Source of the DNA: Paragorgia papillata | Lineage: Eukaryota > Cnidaria > Anthozoa > Scleralcyonacea > Coralliidae | Assembly: GCA_035771165.1 (NCBI GenBank) | Contig: JAWNZC010000351.1 | Coordinates: 6,987,501-7,051,500 of the forward strand | Length of the DNA stretch: 64,000 nt | Reading direction: 5' to 3' | Shown here: in pieces, positions 62,468 to 64,000 of the stretch | How the letters are laid out: each line of letters opens with the position of its first letter | Position numbering within the stretch: position 1 is the stretch's first letter | Notes under the pieces: model-generated | What the model was told of the DNA's origin: nothing | What the model saw: the letters and a program-made list of their open reading frames with translations, nothing else | Database searches by the model: none | Position numbers and translations under genes: made by a program

Positions 62468-64000
62468 TGCAGAGGATATAGACGCAGCATCTACTTTTTG
62501 GAACGTTTCGCGACAAATTGAATTGCAGCGTGTAACATCCTACTGCAACTTGCAATATTTTTTTCAGCAAAAATTGCGTTGCATGTTCCAAAGAAGATTG
62601 CCTCGTGTAATATGGCCTTTATATGCCAGCGTTTATAATACAAAGGAACACAATGCTACACAATACTTATAGAGATCCAAATGTAATGGAAACTTTAAAC
62701 CAAGCTAAGTATATAAGAAATATATTTAATAATACGAAAGCCGAATTCAAGAAATGTTGTAATACTCATTCAAAATATGAGATGTGATTGGTAAAATCTG
62801 CTCTGGTTACTAGAAGCCATTAACCTGAGCTTTCGGTGCTGACGTCAATTGTCCAATATTTTTTCCTTTATCGGATGGTTGACGTCATTCGTCCAATATA
62901 TCTTTTTGGTTCGAGTATTACCATATATAGACAAATGAAGTTTGTTAACAGAAATGCAAAATTAATTGGGGAAATTCGGCCAATCAGAAGAGTCGAATAA
63001 ATTTTCAATGAATCACAGCGTCGGACAAGTAAACGGAAGGTCGCGGGTTCGATCTCAGCTGGTCGAATAGAGTTTTTCTCTACTCACCCGGTATGGTTCG
63101 TCACTCGTAGTACCTAATATCATTATTCTATGTATACTACATCTCTCTCTCTATATATATACCTCACTCTACCTCAGTATATCATCTGTGTATGCTTGCA
63201 AATTTATGCAGTTGGAGCACATGAGGCTAAGAGAAAAAACAAACACCCAGCATGTAAACCCCAGGACGTACGTCATATGATTATCTGGCTATAAAAGTTC
63301 GACGCCGCAAATATTCCAGATACATCTATAATAGGATGACATGACTCCTAAAGAGTATAACTGAAATTGTTTGAAAACAAATACTCGTGGTTATAATTGG
63401 CTGATAAGCTCTTAATTTGTATTGCGCGTCGTGCATTAATTTTGAATGAGGTATAAGTCCTGTGGAGGCTAACTATGCAGGTCACATTAAACAACATATC
63501 TCTAGTTGTAAGCAGTTGCATATCTCTAGTTGTAGTTGTAATCCGTCGGCATAGTGGTGATGTCGTCCACAAAATGGCTCATTTAGTTCAGCATGGTTTT
63601 GGTTGAAAACGTGTTTCACGCGCATCTTCAACTTATCCATCTTGCTAAAGAGTCTATTTCTATACTAATACATTTTTCTGAGTATAATATATGTGCTATA
63701 GTCTGTGGGATCGAGGAGCAAAATAGCTGGGTGAACGAGCTCTTAAACGCCTGTATTTTGGTCCTTCTCACAACATTTTCTGTGTGCGATATGCAACTGC
63801 TTCAGTTGTTGTTTCTAATTGTAAATTAAGGTGTCCACAACGCACATTTTGATTGGCTGGGCTCATGCATGTAATCATATATAGGAGTGAAGATATAGCC
63901 TGCGTCCAGGCTCTTCGCGGGGGTTTGTGGGTTGCATGGGGGCGGAGTGCGATTAGGGGGCTCGCACTGTGCAGATTAGGATAAATATCACGAATAGCGT
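62468..64000. other. Intergenic, no gene seen
   Basis: 62500-62630 (GCAACTTGCAATATTTTTTT, GCGTTGCATGTTCC) may be a diverged relative of 47291-47606. GGTCGCGGGTTCGATCTCAG (about 63039) is a tRNA B-box-like fragment. A CT/TA run lies at 63141-63162. Short ORFs show no family pattern. Confidence 0.45.

Overview
The window reads as animal nuclear DNA, most likely from an anthozoan cnidarian (a coral or sea-anemone relative). Grounds: AT-rich DNA with spliced genes whose intron phases match, kinesin-light-chain-type TPRs joined to ZU5 and Death domains, a rhodopsin-class GPCR, Penelope-like and other non-LTR retroelements, and dense short inverted-repeat transposons. The organism is inference; no rRNA or mitochondrial marker is present. 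There are no operons, and genes occupy a small part of the window.

Five genes can be supported. (1) A 69-residue two-hydrophobic-segment protein at 10039-10248 (+), with octamer, TATA box, 5' intron and poly(A) signal. (2) A nine-exon gene, 18518 to about 35513 (+), open at its 5' end. It has about seven TPRs, a ZU5 domain, a second ZU5-like segment with a long acidic insert and an H-F-S motif, a UPA-like segment and a Death-like domain. Every exon junction keeps phase. The C-terminal order matches PIDD1, with TPRs where PIDD1 has LRRs, so it may be a self-cleaving death-domain platform. Its last exon holds two apparent compensating one-base frameshifts. (3) A two-exon gene, 37651-41897 (+), for a 394-residue protein with weak WD40-like features and a C-terminal CAAX box. 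(4) A paralogue of the 69-residue protein at 46596-46805 (-). (5) An intronless class A GPCR at 57117-58352 (+) with Asp at position 3.32.

The rest is mostly mobile or repetitive. 1-9000 is stacked inverted-repeat elements, including a nest of at least three, a hAT-like element with 8-bp duplications, and an RTE-type remnant with a C2H2 finger. 11.3-18 kb holds MITEs, hairpins, a LINE end and a 62-bp perfect palindrome. The introns of gene 2 carry a tRNA-like sequence inside a foldback, a 17-bp minisatellite split by a retroelement, and two more minisatellites. 33.3-34.3 kb is an element inside an element, the inner one carrying a short Cys-Cys ORF. A non-LTR 3' end abuts gene 3 and runs into 1.4 kb of TTCTA repeats. 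A 1.1-kb inverted duplication (45411-46511) adjoins gene 4. 58.9-61.6 kb holds two inverted Penelope-like copies with RT and GIY-YIG fragments and hammerhead-like termini. 62134-62467 is a palindrome built from smaller palindromes.

The genes do not form an evident pathway. Several different transposons share TTAA target sites, and several unrelated hairpins share a CGAAG-N-CGAG-like loop.
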